A stretch of DNA of 64,000 bases from an uncultured Pseudomonadota bacterium (GTDB taxonomy: Bacteria > Myxococcota_A > Bradymonadia > Bradymonadales > Bradymonadaceae): the NCBI GenBank assembly GCA_913057905.1, contig CAJXPB010000001.1:620001-684000 (forward strand). Direction: 5' to 3'. Under the pieces are notes generated by a model. It worked only from the letters and a program-made list of their open reading frames with translations. It was not told where the DNA came from and searched no databases. Shown here piece after piece: positions 9,135 through 18,718 of the stretch. The position numbers and the translations under genes are program-made. How positions within the stretch are numbered: position 1 is the stretch's first letter; each line of letters begins with the position of its first letter.

Positions 9135-12100
9135 ATGAGACTGACGAGAGCACTGAGCCTATTTGCCACCGCCACGATAACCGGTGCTTTATTGATCTTT
9201 GCGGGTTGTGGGGGCGACGACGGCCCCTCGAACCCGGACACGGGCATGATGGACGCCGGTGATACCATGGATGGCGGCGACACGATGGACGCCGGTGATA
9301 CCATGGATGGCGGCGACGGCGGCGATCCGAACGAAGAGGTCTGTCAGCAACTCGACCCGCCCTCCGGCGACCAATTGTGTACTGTTCAGATGGGAAGCTC
9401 CGGCGAGCTCCTGCTGATCGGAGATATTCTGGGTCCCGATAAACGGTACGAAAACGGTGGTGTTCTCATCGACCGCACCTCCGAGCCGGGGACCATCAGC
9501 TGCACGGGCTGCAATTGCGCCGACCAGGCGACCAACCCCACGGTCATCAGTTGTCCCGAAGGCGTCATCTCTCCGAGTCTCATCAACCCTCACGATCACC
9601 TTGGATGGGCCAAATACGGCCCCATCAGCACCGGTGAGACCCGGTACAATCACCGTCACGAATGGAGGACCGGGGCTCGCGGGGCCGACGAAATCAACAC
9701 CCCCTCGAGCGACTACAGTCGCCCCGCTCTGTTGTACGGTGAACTCCGCCACGTCTTCGGCGGCGCCACATCGATCGCGGGCTCGAGCCGCGGGGACGCC
9801 GACCAGGGCTTTCTGCGCAACCTCGACAACCCGAGCTCCACGAGTGGCATCGAGGTCGGGGTCGACTACTCGACCTTCCCGCTCGGCGACACCGGCGGCC
9901 AACTGCTGTCAGACTCATGCAATTATCCCCGCATTGACGGGTACGGCACCGTCAGCAATGACATCTACCTGCCCCACATCGCCGAAGGTATCGACCCGGA
10001 AGCGGCCAACGAATTCTCCTGTCTGTCGACCACCGGCGCCGATGCCCGCGATTTGACCGAAACAAATACGTCGATCATCCACGGCATCGGCATGACGGCT
10101 TCCGACATCCGCGAGCTGGCCGCCAACGGAGGACACCTGGTCTGGTCGCCCCGGACGAACATCTCGCTGTACGGGCAGACCGCCGACATTATGACGTATC
10201 GGCACTTCGACGTACCGATCAGTCTGGGCACCGATTGGCCGATCTCGGGTTCGCCGAACATGCTGCGAGAGTTGGCCTGTGTCGATTCCCTCAACAGCAA
10301 CCACTACAACGGCGTACTTACCGACAAAGAAATGTGGCAGATGGCCACCTCCAACGGCGCCCTCGCTCTGGGGGTCGGAGACCGCCTCGGCTCATTGACA
10401 TCTGGTTACGTCGCCGACATCGCGATCTTCGACGGCCGCGACAACTCCGACTACCGAGCCGTCATCGATGCCGAGGAATCCGACGTCCATCTGGTCATGC
10501 GCGGCGGCCAGCCGCTGATGGGCGACGCCTCGGTCGTCGACGGGCTCGTCCCCTCCGGAGAGACCGACGAGTGCGCATCACTGGACGTCTGCGGCCAGAC
10601 CCGAAAAGTCTGCGTGACCCGCGACCTGGGAAACTCAATCACGTTGCAACAGATACGCGATGCCGCGGACGGCAACGCCTACCCGCTTTTCAGTTGTGAC
10701 GGGCCTCCAGCCAATGAACCGACGTGTGTGCCATCGCGCCCTTCGGAGTACACGGGCATGTCGTCGATGGACGACCCGGATGGCGACGGCATCGAAAACG
10801 ACAGTGACATCTGCCCGAACGTCTTCAATCCGCCTCGTCCCCTGGGCGGCGATGTGCAACCCGACAGTGACGGCGACGGCGTCGGCGACGCCTGTGACCC
10901 ATGTCCGACCTCGGCCGATGACTCCTGCAACCCCGATGACTGGGACCAGGACGGAGAGCCGAACGCAGATGACAACTGTCCGTGGACACCCAACTCGGGG
11001 CAGGCCGACGATGATGAGGATGGCGTCGGCGACGCATGCGATAGCTCGACGACCATCTACGCCATCAAAGACGGCACCGTCGCAACTGGCGACCGAGCGA
11101 CGCTGCAGGACGTCGTTGTCACCGGTGTTGCCGAAGAAGGTGCGTACGTCCAGGTCCCCTCTGAGTCCGACCGATGGAACGGTGCCCAAAACTCCGGTAT
11201 TTTCGTCTACCTGGGCGACCGGCCGAAGCCCGAACGCGGCGACCACCTCTACGCAGAAGGTCGCGTCGTCGACTTCTTCGGCAAGATTCAACTCTCCGCG
11301 GTCCACACCGTTGATGTCACCGGCACCGGACCGCTGCCGGATCCCGTCGTCTTCAATGACCCGTGCGAGATTCAGACCGACGGCGCCGATGCTCAATCCT
11401 ACGTCGGTGCTCTGGTTCGCGTCGAAGACGTAACCGTCACCGACGGCAATCCCGACGGCCCAGGCAGCGACTTCGGCGAGTTCTCCGTCGCCGACTGCGG
11501 CGGCCCCGGCCTTCGTGTCGATGACCAAATGTTCGCCGTCATGCCCGATCCCGAGGTCGGCGACGAATTCTCGGCCATCCAGGGACCGTTGGACTATTCG
11601 TTCAGCAACACGAAAATTCAGCCGAGAGATACCGACGACATCGTCTTCGGGCCAGCCGAGCTCGCAGCACTCGAGCCGTCGCCCGTCTACCTCGAGGAAG
11701 GCACATCAGGTGTGCCGCTCCCGAACTTCGAAGTCGTACTCGATGGACCCTCCGGGATGAACGCCACGGTGGACTTCACGTACCCCAGCCCCGGAATTGT
11801 CGACGGCCCCGACAACGTCACCATCCCGGCCGGCCAGGAGAGGCTTCAGATCCCACTGAACGGCAACCAGGCCGCCAGCGGCCCCACCGACTTCGCTACC
11901 GTCGAGGCGAGCATCGACGGCGGCACGGTCCAGACGGCGGATGTGCTGGTCTACAACGACAGCACGACGCGCGGCGTCGACGATCTGTCGGCCGCCTCGA
12001 CGAACGTCTCCCCCGACCAAATGGTCACGGTGACGCTGCGCTTGAACGTACCCGCACCCAGCGGTGGACAGATGGTGAACCTCAGCTCCGGGTCCGACCT

Positions 12101-12794
12101 GGGTCTGCCGGGCTCGTCCGTCACCGTACCGGCCGGAACCTTCGAGACGACTTTCCAGGTCGACTCCGGGTCGATGACCGGCCAGAAGACGCTGACCGCA
12201 TCGATCGGCGGGTCGTCGTCAGACCTGATGTTCACCGTCCAGGCCGGCCCCACCGGCGACTGCTTCATCATCAGCGAGTACATCGAGGGCAGCAGCAACA
12301 ACAAAGCCCTCGAATTCTACAACTGCGGCACAACCACTCTGGCGTTGGCCGACTACGGTGTCTGTCGGTTTTCGAACGAAAACACAACGTGCGGCTTCGC
12401 GGATATGTTCGAACCTTCGGGAAGTCCCGATCTCGCGCCCGGTCAGGTCTACACGTACTGCAACGGGAATCTCGACATGAGCCTGACGAACAATTGCGAT
12501 GAGACCTCGGGGACGACAAGCTTCAATGGTGATGACAGGGTCATCATCTTTGAGGACACGGACGGAGATGACGACTACACCGATGGCACCGACCCGATCA
12601 TCGACGCCTTTGGTCAACCGACGGTCGAGCCAAGCGGAACCCCTTGGAGTAACGTGACGTACCGACGATGCAACCAGACGCCTTACACCGCGATGTCTCC
12701 GTTTGTCGTCGAAGATTACTACACATCTCACGGGCAGGATGATTTCAGCGACTTCGGGATGGCGCCCACAACCACCTCCTGTCCAACACCATAA
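9135..12794 (+). CDS. Mosaic lipoprotein: amidohydrolase + thrombospondin type-3 repeats + OB-like and lamin-tail domains
   Basis: 1219 aa from the ATG at 9135, which has AAGGA 7 bases upstream; an in-frame ATG at 9102 has none. The lipoprotein signal ends IFAGC, followed by an Asp/Gly/Met repeat linker. Residues about 70-470 are a metal-dependent amidohydrolase like imidazolonepropionase: HDH in NPHDHLGW, a later SIIHG, and GTDWP for the metal-binding Asp. Next comes a stretch of DPDGDG...C calcium-binding TSP3 repeats (about 540-640), an OB-like region (DVVVTGVAEEGAYVQV), beta-sandwich linkers, and a C-terminal lamin-tail domain (ISEYIEGSSNNKALEFYN). It is presumably outer-surface. An enzyme in front of adhesive/structural modules is unusual; the substrate is unknown. 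Confidence 0.8.
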   Translation: MRLTRALSLFATATITGALLIFAGCGGDDGPSNPDTGMMDAGDTMDGGDTMDAGDTMDGGDGGDPNEEVCQQLDPPSGDQLCTVQMGSSGELLLIGDILGPDKRYENGGVLIDRTSEPGTISCTGCNCADQATNPTVISCPEGVISPSLINPHDHLGWAKYGPISTGETRYNHRHEWRTGARGADEINTPSSDYSRPALLYGELRHVFGGATSIAGSSRGDADQGFLRNLDNPSSTSGIEVGVDYSTFPLGDTGGQLLSDSCNYPRIDGYGTVSNDIYLPHIAEGIDPEAANEFSCLSTTGADARDLTETNTSIIHGIGMTASDIRELAANGGHLVWSPRTNISLYGQTADIMTYRHFDVPISLGTDWPISGSPNMLRELACVDSLNSNHYNGVLTDKEMWQMATSNGALALGVGDRLGSLTSGYVADIAIFDGRDNSDYRAVIDAEESDVHLVMRGGQPLMGDASVVDGLVPSGETDECASLDVCGQTRKVCVTRDLGNSITLQQIRDAADGNAYPLFSCDGPPANEPTCVPSRPSEYTGMSSMDDPDGDGIENDSDICPNVFNPPRPLGGDVQPDSDGDGVGDACDPCPTSADDSCNPDDWDQDGEPNADDNCPWTPNSGQADDDEDGVGDACDSSTTIYAIKDGTVATGDRATLQDVVVTGVAEEGAYVQVPSESDRWNGAQNSGIFVYLGDRPKPERGDHLYAEGRVVDFFGKIQLSAVHTVDVTGTGPLPDPVVFNDPCEIQTDGADAQSYVGALVRVEDVTVTDGNPDGPGSDFGEFSVADCGGPGLRVDDQMFAVMPDPEVGDEFSAIQGPLDYSFSNTKIQPRDTDDIVFGPAELAALEPSPVYLEEGTSGVPLPNFEVVLDGPSGMNATVDFTYPSPGIVDGPDNVTIPAGQERLQIPLNGNQAASGPTDFATVEASIDGGTVQTADVLVYNDSTTRGVDDLSAASTNVSPDQMVTVTLRLNVPAPSGGQMVNLSSGSDLGLPGSSVTVPAGTFETTFQVDSGSMTGQKTLTASIGGSSSDLMFTVQAGPTGDCFIISEYIEGSSNNKALEFYNCGTTTLALADYGVCRFSNENTTCGFADMFEPSGSPDLAPGQVYTYCNGNLDMSLTNNCDETSGTTSFNGDDRVIIFEDTDGDDDYTDGTDPIIDAFGQPTVEPSGTPWSNVTYRRCNQTPYTAMSPFVVEDYYTSHGQDDFSDFGMAPTTTSCPTP
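9251..9322 (+). repeat. 36-base tandem duplication in the lipoprotein linker
   Basis: Two copies, 36 bases apart, of a unit starting GGACGCCGGTGATACCATGG; they encode the DAGDTMDGGDTM linker just after the lipobox. The first 31 bases are identical, so this is a length-variable spot. Confidence 0.8.
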
Positions 12795-12840
12795 ACTGAA
12801 CCGACTGACTCGCACGGGCCCTTACGGGTCCGTAGAGATC

Positions 12841-12880
12841 AAAAAAGGCCGTCTCCGAGCTCCTCGGAGGCGGCCTTTTT
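12841..12880. terminator. Bidirectional terminator between convergent genes
   Basis: AAAAAAGGCCG-T-CTCCGAG ... CTCGGAG-G-CGGCCTTTTT: a long GC hairpin with an A-run on one side and a T-run on the other. It can stop the rightward mosaic lipoprotein gene and the leftward DnaC-like gene. Confidence 0.92.
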
Positions 12881-12906
12881 CGTGGATCCGGACTTCAACA
12901 CACGGA

Positions 12907-13806
12907 TTACTGACGCTTTCGGAAGTCGGGGGCATCGATCTCCAAAAACCGCGCCATCTCGTGGAGCCTCGAGTAGATTCGCTCGTCGATCCGTTCTCGA
13001 AGGGTCTCCTGTGTGGCCGAGGCCGCGAAATCCTCGGATTCGCCGGGCGAGACGTCCAGGGGATAGTTCGTCGTAAACAACGTCGTCAGCCCGCGGTTGT
13101 AGCGCTTGGAAATGATCTCGTCGATCACCGAGAGCTGCCAATCGTTGTTCCGCCCCTTTCCCAGCTCGTCGATCGCCAGCACCGGTACGTTCGACAGCGG
13201 ATTCAATACCTGAGTTTCACCGCGGCCCTCGTCGTAGCCCTGCTTGATCTCACTGAGCAGGTGCGTGAATTCGATAAACCGACACCGTATCCCCTTTTCC
13301 AAGGTGAGATGCCGGATGATGGCCGCCAGCAGATGGGTCTTGCCCGTTCCGACCTTCCCGTGAAGCAAAAACCCGTCGTCGCCGGGGGTGAACCCCCGCA
13401 CCCACCTGAACAGTGTCATTTTGACCATCTTCAGGTTGCCAACCTGATTGCCGCGTTCATCGGTGGTCTGGAACATCTCGATGGTCGAATCGCGGGTGTG
13501 ATACTTTGCGGGGATCTTCGCCCGGTTGAAGGCCTCGATGCGCTCGTTGAGGGCGGCGCAGACCTGGCATTTGACCGCATAACGGTATCCCTGGTCGTCC
13601 AGCTCGAAGGTGTACTCTTCCCCTCCACACGCGGGGCAGGTTTCGAAACACGCTTCACAGGGTTTCGCCCGCGCGACTTCGCCATCGCGTTCGATAATAT
13701 AGCGTTTGCGATCGCAGCGGCTGCACGACGCCTTGTAATCTTCCAGACTCTCCAATTCGCCCATCGATTCTGCCAATAGCGGTCTCTCTCGGTCGGTGGT
13801 TACCAT
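12907..13806 (-). CDS. DnaC/IstB-like AAA+ ATPase with N-terminal zinc-type cysteine cluster
   Basis: 299 aa. The N-terminal 90 residues hold four CxxC pairs (CSRC, CEAC, CPAC, CQVC), suggesting one or two zinc sites. The rest is a DnaC-like ATPase: Walker A GKVGTGKT at 150-157, Walker B VLAIDELGKG, and sensor-like LFTTNYP. No transposase is adjacent, so an IstB role is unlikely; a replicative helicase loader or relative is the better guess, although known DnaC proteins do not normally carry this cysteine-rich head. A second possible start is the Met at residue 15. It converges on the mosaic lipoprotein gene across a shared terminator. Confidence 0.75.
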   Translation of the reverse strand: MVTTDRERPLLAESMGELESLEDYKASCSRCDRKRYIIERDGEVARAKPCEACFETCPACGGEEYTFELDDQGYRYAVKCQVCAALNERIEAFNRAKIPAKYHTRDSTIEMFQTTDERGNQVGNLKMVKMTLFRWVRGFTPGDDGFLLHGKVGTGKTHLLAAIIRHLTLEKGIRCRFIEFTHLLSEIKQGYDEGRGETQVLNPLSNVPVLAIDELGKGRNNDWQLSVIDEIISKRYNRGLTTLFTTNYPLDVSPGESEDFAASATQETLRERIDERIYSRLHEMARFLEIDAPDFRKRQ

Positions 13807-13976
13807 CGACCGAGAGAGTCTATTGCGCTGGCGTGTCGACGTAAACCGGTTTCGCTCTCAAATGATCCGCCTCCTCCATCGCGACATGACAAACCAAAGT
13901 TGTCCAGTCGTAGACACACAGTCTCCCTGATAAGTGCCATTTGACGCACCTCTCGTCGGCACCGAACCTGACAGCC

Positions 13977-14456
13977 ATGACGAACCGAAGCGACGATCAA
14001 GACTGGTCACTTTCGCGGCTGATTCGTTCGCGGCGAAAAGAACTCGAATTGACCGAGCGTGAATTGGCTGAGCGCTGCGGATGGGACAATGAATTCGGCC
14101 CGAGCGACGTTCGTAGCCTGGAGACCGGAGAACTCAGGTTTCCGAGCACCTCGCAGGTCGAAGCCCTGGCCACGGGCCTGGAGCTGGACGTCTCGGACAT
14201 CGAGGACGCGATCGAAGCGTCTCTCCAAGAGTCTGAGCGCAACCAGTTTCGAGCCATGGCCACCATCGAACTGGGACATGGACGACGGGCTCGACACGCC
14301 CCCCCGGATCATCTCGAGACCGAAGAAGACGTCATCGGATGGGCCAAACGGTTGAACCGGGACCACCGCGGGCCCGTCGAACTCCGTTTAGCCGACGGTC
14401 GTACGATTCGAATCGAATCCGGACAAATCTCCCACGAAGACGAGTCAAATCCATAG
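13977..14456 (+). CDS. XRE-family helix-turn-helix protein
   Basis: 159 aa from the ATG at 13977 (an in-frame ATG at 13941 is possible). Residues about 12-75 are an HTH_3 fold: LIRSRRKELELTERELAERCGW ... SDVRSLETGELRFPSTSQVEALATGLEL. The C-terminal 70 residues are a small unassigned domain ending ELRLADGRTIRIES. It is divergent from the DnaC-like gene (170-base gap), so it could control itself or that neighbour. The ligand is unknown. Confidence 0.72.
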   Translation: MTNRSDDQDWSLSRLIRSRRKELELTERELAERCGWDNEFGPSDVRSLETGELRFPSTSQVEALATGLELDVSDIEDAIEASLQESERNQFRAMATIELGHGRRARHAPPDHLETEEDVIGWAKRLNRDHRGPVELRLADGRTIRIESGQISHEDESNP

Positions 14457-14462
14457 GCTCGG

Positions 14463-14480
14463 CCCATCGATGTCGATGGG
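14463..14480. terminator. Perfect hairpin between convergent genes
   Basis: CCCATCGA-TG-TCGATGGG, inside a wider GGCC...GGCC. It lies between the stops of the XRE gene and the leftward lipoprotein gene but has no T-run on either strand, so a terminator role is only a guess. Confidence 0.3.
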
Positions 14481-14494
14481 AGGGCCTGCTCGGC

Positions 14495-16666
14495 TCACCC
14501 ACCCAGAGATCCGAATATTGTGGTCGATGCCGTCACTTCGTTGCCGTTGGAATCGCTGGCGGTCAGATAGATCGTGTGGGTCCCCTCGGCGTCGTTCGGC
14601 CCCGTAAATACCTGGTCCATCTCGAAGGTAATCGAGGTCCCGCGGCCGATCTCCTGACGGGTCGTATGTCCATCTTTCTGAATCTCCCACACCATCGAGT
14701 CGCCCGTCAGTTGGCCTTCTTTCGGGTCGAATCCCTGGCCCTTCAGGGAGATCTCATTCGGATTGTAGAGCTGGCTCCCGACAGCGATCAGCACGGCTCC
14801 ATCGCACACATTGCACTGTGTGATGCTGACCTCGGGCTCCAAATCTCCCGGAGGAACGGGTTGAAGTTCGACCGGAGCCATCGGAGAGCGGCCTTCGGCC
14901 TGACCATCGTCAAACCTGGCCTGGACGGTGACGATGTCGCCGACCTCGTACGTCTGAGGCGACAATCGAGTCAAAAAGTCCGCGGTACGCGCGATGCGCT
15001 GGTCATCCAAAAACCACGCGACCCTGTCGAGGTCGACGGGATCGGCGCTCGAGCACCGCGGATCCGTGACATCGACGGAGGCCGCCAGGTAGCCGCCCGG
15101 AAACACCAGGGGATCCATGCGCATCGGCTTTCCGGAGTCGCCCCAGGTCACCGTGGGCGTGGCGTTCTCGACCACGATGCTGCGCGTCGCCGTTTCCGTG
15201 TTTCCCTCGTCGTCGGTCGCCTCGATGGTGAAAGTGACCGTCCCCTGACACAGATCATCGGCCTTGATCGTCTCGGTCTCTCCCTTGGTGGACAGACGGC
15301 TTCCAACCTCGGTCCCATCGCTGCGCCGAACCTGAATATCCACATCCCGGGCCTCGCGATCCTGAGCTGACACCTTAAAGGCGACCTCACCCCCTGCAGT
15401 TCGGGTGGCCCCATCCGCCGGGCTCTTCACTTCCAGTGTCGGAGACTTGTTCGACGACTCGGTGATCGGCTCCTCGAATACCGGAAAACTCTTCTCCCAG
15501 TTTGCAACTTCGCCGAGCACCGGGACCTTCACCACGAACCCCACACCGAAATCGAGCCCGCCCGAGAGTTTCCAGTATGGCGAGCGATACAATTCGGCAT
15601 CGAACCGAACAAAGGGTTCGGTGAACAGATAAGGTCCTGCGAGCCCATAGAGGGTGATCTCGACCTGAGGTCGGGCGAACCCCCGGGCGTTGACCGAACT
15701 GAGATTGAATTCGGGCGGAGGGACGTTGAATTGGCTGTCGGTCTCGTTGATTCCCTGCCACCCACTGTCTTGACGATAGTCCGCCCCGAGCCGGACGCTC
15801 GCTGATTGTTCGGCGCTGGCTCGAAGCTCGGCTTCGATGGTCCCGTCGACTCCGATCTTGATAATCAAATCGATTTTGATGACGACGGGAACGCCCGCCA
15901 CATTGAAGACGATCGTCTTGAGATTGTGCTCGGAGATCTTCTCGGTCTTGCTGAAGTCGGCCCCGTCGAAGTCCCCGGTGACCTCGAGATTGACGGATTC
16001 CTCGATATTCACCGCAAAGAGGAATCGTTTGAGCTTGAACGCGCCGATTTTGATTTTGGTGTCGAACGAGGCGCCGAACTGGACGTCTCCGTTCAGTTTG
16101 AGCTGGTCGTCTTTGGTATCTTTGTCGCCGTCGCCGTCGATAATGACCCGGTCAAAGTTCAACTGGAAGGGTGGGCCGGCCTCCTGGCGCCGAGTCCTCG
16201 GCTCGGGTGCCCTCTTCTGAAAGGTCACACCCTGCTTGAGTGTCTGCGTCTCTTCGACGTCATCGCCGTTGAGTTCTCGCTGCAGGTCGATATCCGCGCG
16301 TTTGAATGCCTCGGCGAGAGTGGCCTGCCGCGTGGTGACCACAATTTCGCCGCCCTGCTCGTTAATCGAGGTTACTTTCTGGAGCAGGCCAGCGTCGGCC
16401 ACACCATCGATTGGCCGGCTCGCAACGATCCGTCCCTCACGCAACTTCTGTGCGAACGCACTGGAGGCATCGAAGCGGAGTTTCCCTGAATTGTTGTCGA
16501 GGTCGAAATCAAACGACGCCAGACTCGCCCGCGCAGACTCCCCCATCACGCGCACCTCTTCGCTTGGGACCCCGCGCGTATCGCCGGGCGCGGGGTCGTC
16601 GCCGCCGCAGGCCGAGAGTACAAACAGGGCGATCGTCGCCGCCAACACCTTGGTTCGTAGCTGCAT
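14495..16666 (-). CDS. Large lipoprotein with C-terminal Ig-like domains
   Basis: 723 aa from the ATG at 16666, preceded by GGGAG at good spacing; an in-frame ATG 15 bases upstream has no such site. The lipobox is VLSAC with an Asp-rich linker. The middle (about 180-420) is beta-rich with a possible barrel or lectin-like character; I do not recognise the family. The last 300 residues look like two or three bacterial Ig-like repeats (SPADGATRTAGGEVAFKVSA ... ATDDEGNTETATRSI ... SDSNGNEVTASTT). It lies 35 bases after the PKD/helix lipoprotein gene and is probably its operon partner at the cell surface. Confidence 0.68.
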   Translation of the reverse strand: MQLRTKVLAATIALFVLSACGGDDPAPGDTRGVPSEEVRVMGESARASLASFDFDLDNNSGKLRFDASSAFAQKLREGRIVASRPIDGVADAGLLQKVTSINEQGGEIVVTTRQATLAEAFKRADIDLQRELNGDDVEETQTLKQGVTFQKRAPEPRTRRQEAGPPFQLNFDRVIIDGDGDKDTKDDQLKLNGDVQFGASFDTKIKIGAFKLKRFLFAVNIEESVNLEVTGDFDGADFSKTEKISEHNLKTIVFNVAGVPVVIKIDLIIKIGVDGTIEAELRASAEQSASVRLGADYRQDSGWQGINETDSQFNVPPPEFNLSSVNARGFARPQVEITLYGLAGPYLFTEPFVRFDAELYRSPYWKLSGGLDFGVGFVVKVPVLGEVANWEKSFPVFEEPITESSNKSPTLEVKSPADGATRTAGGEVAFKVSAQDREARDVDIQVRRSDGTEVGSRLSTKGETETIKADDLCQGTVTFTIEATDDEGNTETATRSIVVENATPTVTWGDSGKPMRMDPLVFPGGYLAASVDVTDPRCSSADPVDLDRVAWFLDDQRIARTADFLTRLSPQTYEVGDIVTVQARFDDGQAEGRSPMAPVELQPVPPGDLEPEVSITQCNVCDGAVLIAVGSQLYNPNEISLKGQGFDPKEGQLTGDSMVWEIQKDGHTTRQEIGRGTSITFEMDQVFTGPNDAEGTHTIYLTASDSNGNEVTASTTIFGSLGG

Positions 16667-16701
16667 CGCTATCTCCCACATCCCCGAGGGATGGACTGAA
16701 G

Positions 16702-18540
16702 TCAGTAGACCGTCACGTCATTGTCTCCGCTGATCTCGATTCCATACTGATTAAAATTCGGCCCGGAGTAGGTGCCCGCTGGGGGCTGACTCCCGGCGAG
16801 GTTCGTGTCACTGAAGGTGATGCTGGCGGGCGCCCCATCGGGTCGATTGTCGTGAAATTGCACTTGAACGTTGTTCTCGAGCCGATTCCCCCCGTCGCTG
16901 GAGGCGGTCCCGAGATTGACCCGCGCCCCGGATCCGTTGACACGGATGCCCGCCACCAAATTGCCTAGAAATTCCGAACCTCGGGCGGTCACCACCGCGT
17001 CGCCATTGACGAGCACGCCGTTTCCGAGCACCGATTCGATGCGCGTCTTTCTTATCTGGAAGGCTCCCTCTTCGATCAGCAGTGCGTCTGACTTGGTATG
17101 CTCGACCGTGGAATCCTTGAGCGTCACATTCTTGGCGCCCCGGCTCCTGATGGCTGTTTGATTCTCACGAAAATCCGTCGACTCGATGAGCGTCGCGTTC
17201 GTCGACGTGTTGACGATGAGCTGGATACCCTGCCCGTTCTCGCGCAGTGTGCTCCTGCGCACCGTGAGTGGTCCGTTCAACATGTTGATTCCCTGGCTGT
17301 CGAAGTCGCGGATCATCGAATCGACGACCAGCAATTCATCGGGAGCGGCCATATTGATCCCCGTCGTCGGACTCTCCCCGCTGCCGGCCAGGGTGGAACG
17401 CCGAACCTCGATGCGACCTCCGCTTTCGGTAAAGAGACCGCCCGATGAGATGCACTGTTCGGCCTCACAGGTGACGTTGACGAAGCTCACACCGGCATCA
17501 TCCCCTACGTACACCGCTTCGCCGTCGCTCTCGATCGTCACGTCCAGAAACGTGACATATCCGCTCCCGTCGATATCGAACATCTCATTGGGGCCGGTGA
17601 GGACGGCCGTCTCGGAGTCGGCCTCCGGTCCGGCGATGTCGAGTTCTTCGAAGATGGTCGTAGTCGACCCACCCAGGTCGTAGGTCCCGGCGGCGAGTTG
17701 AATGGCATTGACCATCGACTCCTCATCGACGATCTGCAGGGCCTGTCCAACCGTCTCGACTGGCATCGACTCGGTTCCACGGTTGGCATCGTCACCGCTC
17801 GGGTCGACGTATACCGTCGAGGTCAGACGCCCCCCTTCTGGCCGAACCGACACGGTGAGCCGATCGGTCGCTTCTGCCGCCTGGTTGTCGACCGTCAACT
17901 CGACAAGATACGTCCCGTCTACATCCGGCGTAAACGAGACCATCGCGCCTGTCGCGTCTCCCAGACTCACGGAACTGCTCGACGGCTTGCTGACGAAACC
18001 CCACCCGTAGGTCAATGAACTTCCACCGGGTGCGCTCGATGCGCTCCCGTCGAGCATCACCGTCGTGCCGACCTCTCCCATCTTGTCGGGTCCGGCTTCA
18101 GCCATCGGCGCCTGGCGAGCCTCCACGGTCACCTCCGCCGTCGCGACGTCAGTTCCGTCGGATACTTCGACTTCCAAGATGAACTCGCCGGCCACGTCGG
18201 CGTTGAATTCACTGGAGACATTTTGCGGCGAGCTGAGCGTGGCGCTCGAGTTCGATGGCTTCGAGACGAACGACCAGACGTACGAGAGGCTGTCACCCTC
18301 GGGATCGGACGACGCAGATGCATCGAGGACGACGGTATCACCGACGGCGACGACCTGGTCGGAACCGGGCCGGGCCGTCGGCGCCGTATTTGTCGTCATA
18401 TCTTGCGTATCTATGCCCGCATCGCTCGGCCCACCGGGCACCGATTCTTCGCAGGCGCCACAGATCAGCACCCCGGCTGCAACGACGATGCATAGAGACG
18501 TACGTGGGAACACGTTCGGTATTCGAAGGGTCTTTTGCAC
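16702..18540 (-). CDS. Lipoprotein with PKD domains and a right-handed parallel beta-helix
   Basis: 612 aa. I use the GTG at 18540 because GGAGGTG sits 5-6 bases upstream; the in-frame ATG nine codons earlier would put the Shine-Dalgarno inside the gene. The signal ends in LICGAC, then an Asp/Thr linker. Two PKD repeats follow (PGSDQVVAVGDTVVLDASAS ... and AGPDKMGEVGTTVMLDGSAS). From about 250 onward it is a DUF1565-type entry (YVDPSGDDANRGTESMPVETVGQAL) leading into a beta-helix of short N/D/S-rich coils. Such proteins bind or cut polysaccharide, but no catalytic residues are evident. It is first in a two-gene leftward unit. Confidence 0.8.
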   Translation of the reverse strand: MQKTLRIPNVFPRTSLCIVVAAGVLICGACEESVPGGPSDAGIDTQDMTTNTAPTARPGSDQVVAVGDTVVLDASASSDPEGDSLSYVWSFVSKPSNSSATLSSPQNVSSEFNADVAGEFILEVEVSDGTDVATAEVTVEARQAPMAEAGPDKMGEVGTTVMLDGSASSAPGGSSLTYGWGFVSKPSSSSVSLGDATGAMVSFTPDVDGTYLVELTVDNQAAEATDRLTVSVRPEGGRLTSTVYVDPSGDDANRGTESMPVETVGQALQIVDEESMVNAIQLAAGTYDLGGSTTTIFEELDIAGPEADSETAVLTGPNEMFDIDGSGYVTFLDVTIESDGEAVYVGDDAGVSFVNVTCEAEQCISSGGLFTESGGRIEVRRSTLAGSGESPTTGINMAAPDELLVVDSMIRDFDSQGINMLNGPLTVRRSTLRENGQGIQLIVNTSTNATLIESTDFRENQTAIRSRGAKNVTLKDSTVEHTKSDALLIEEGAFQIRKTRIESVLGNGVLVNGDAVVTARGSEFLGNLVAGIRVNGSGARVNLGTASSDGGNRLENNVQVQFHDNRPDGAPASITFSDTNLAGSQPPAGTYSGPNFNQYGIEISGDNDVTVY

Positions 18541-18641
18541 GGAACACCTCCGCAGATCGAATGACAACCCCGAACCGCTGTATACGACACCTTTACGTTA
18601 AGAAATTGTGCGGCCGAAGAAAAGGTGTGTAGTTCGACCTC

Positions 18642-18670
18642 TTGACCCACTGTTTTGAATCGTCAATACT
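18642..18670 (+). promoter_or_regulatory. Candidate sigma-70 promoter of the nor cluster
   Basis: TTGACC (18642-18647), 17-base spacer, AATACT (18665-18670), 48 bases before the small membrane protein start. The spacer contains TTGA-N4-TCAA, which resembles an FNR/NNR half-site pair but is two bases too short. Confidence 0.5.
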
Positions 18671-18718
18671 CAATTCTAAGAGATGCTGGATGGAATCATT
18701 CCAACTGAGGAGTTCTCC

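Noticed and set aside
12907..13806. IstB transposition helper
   Set aside because: No istA or inverted repeats nearby, and the zinc head is not typical of IstB.
18655..18666. TTGA-N4-TCAA as an FNR/NNR operator of the nor genes
   Set aside because: The consensus is TTGA-N6-TCAA; the spacing is two bases short, so I do not claim it.
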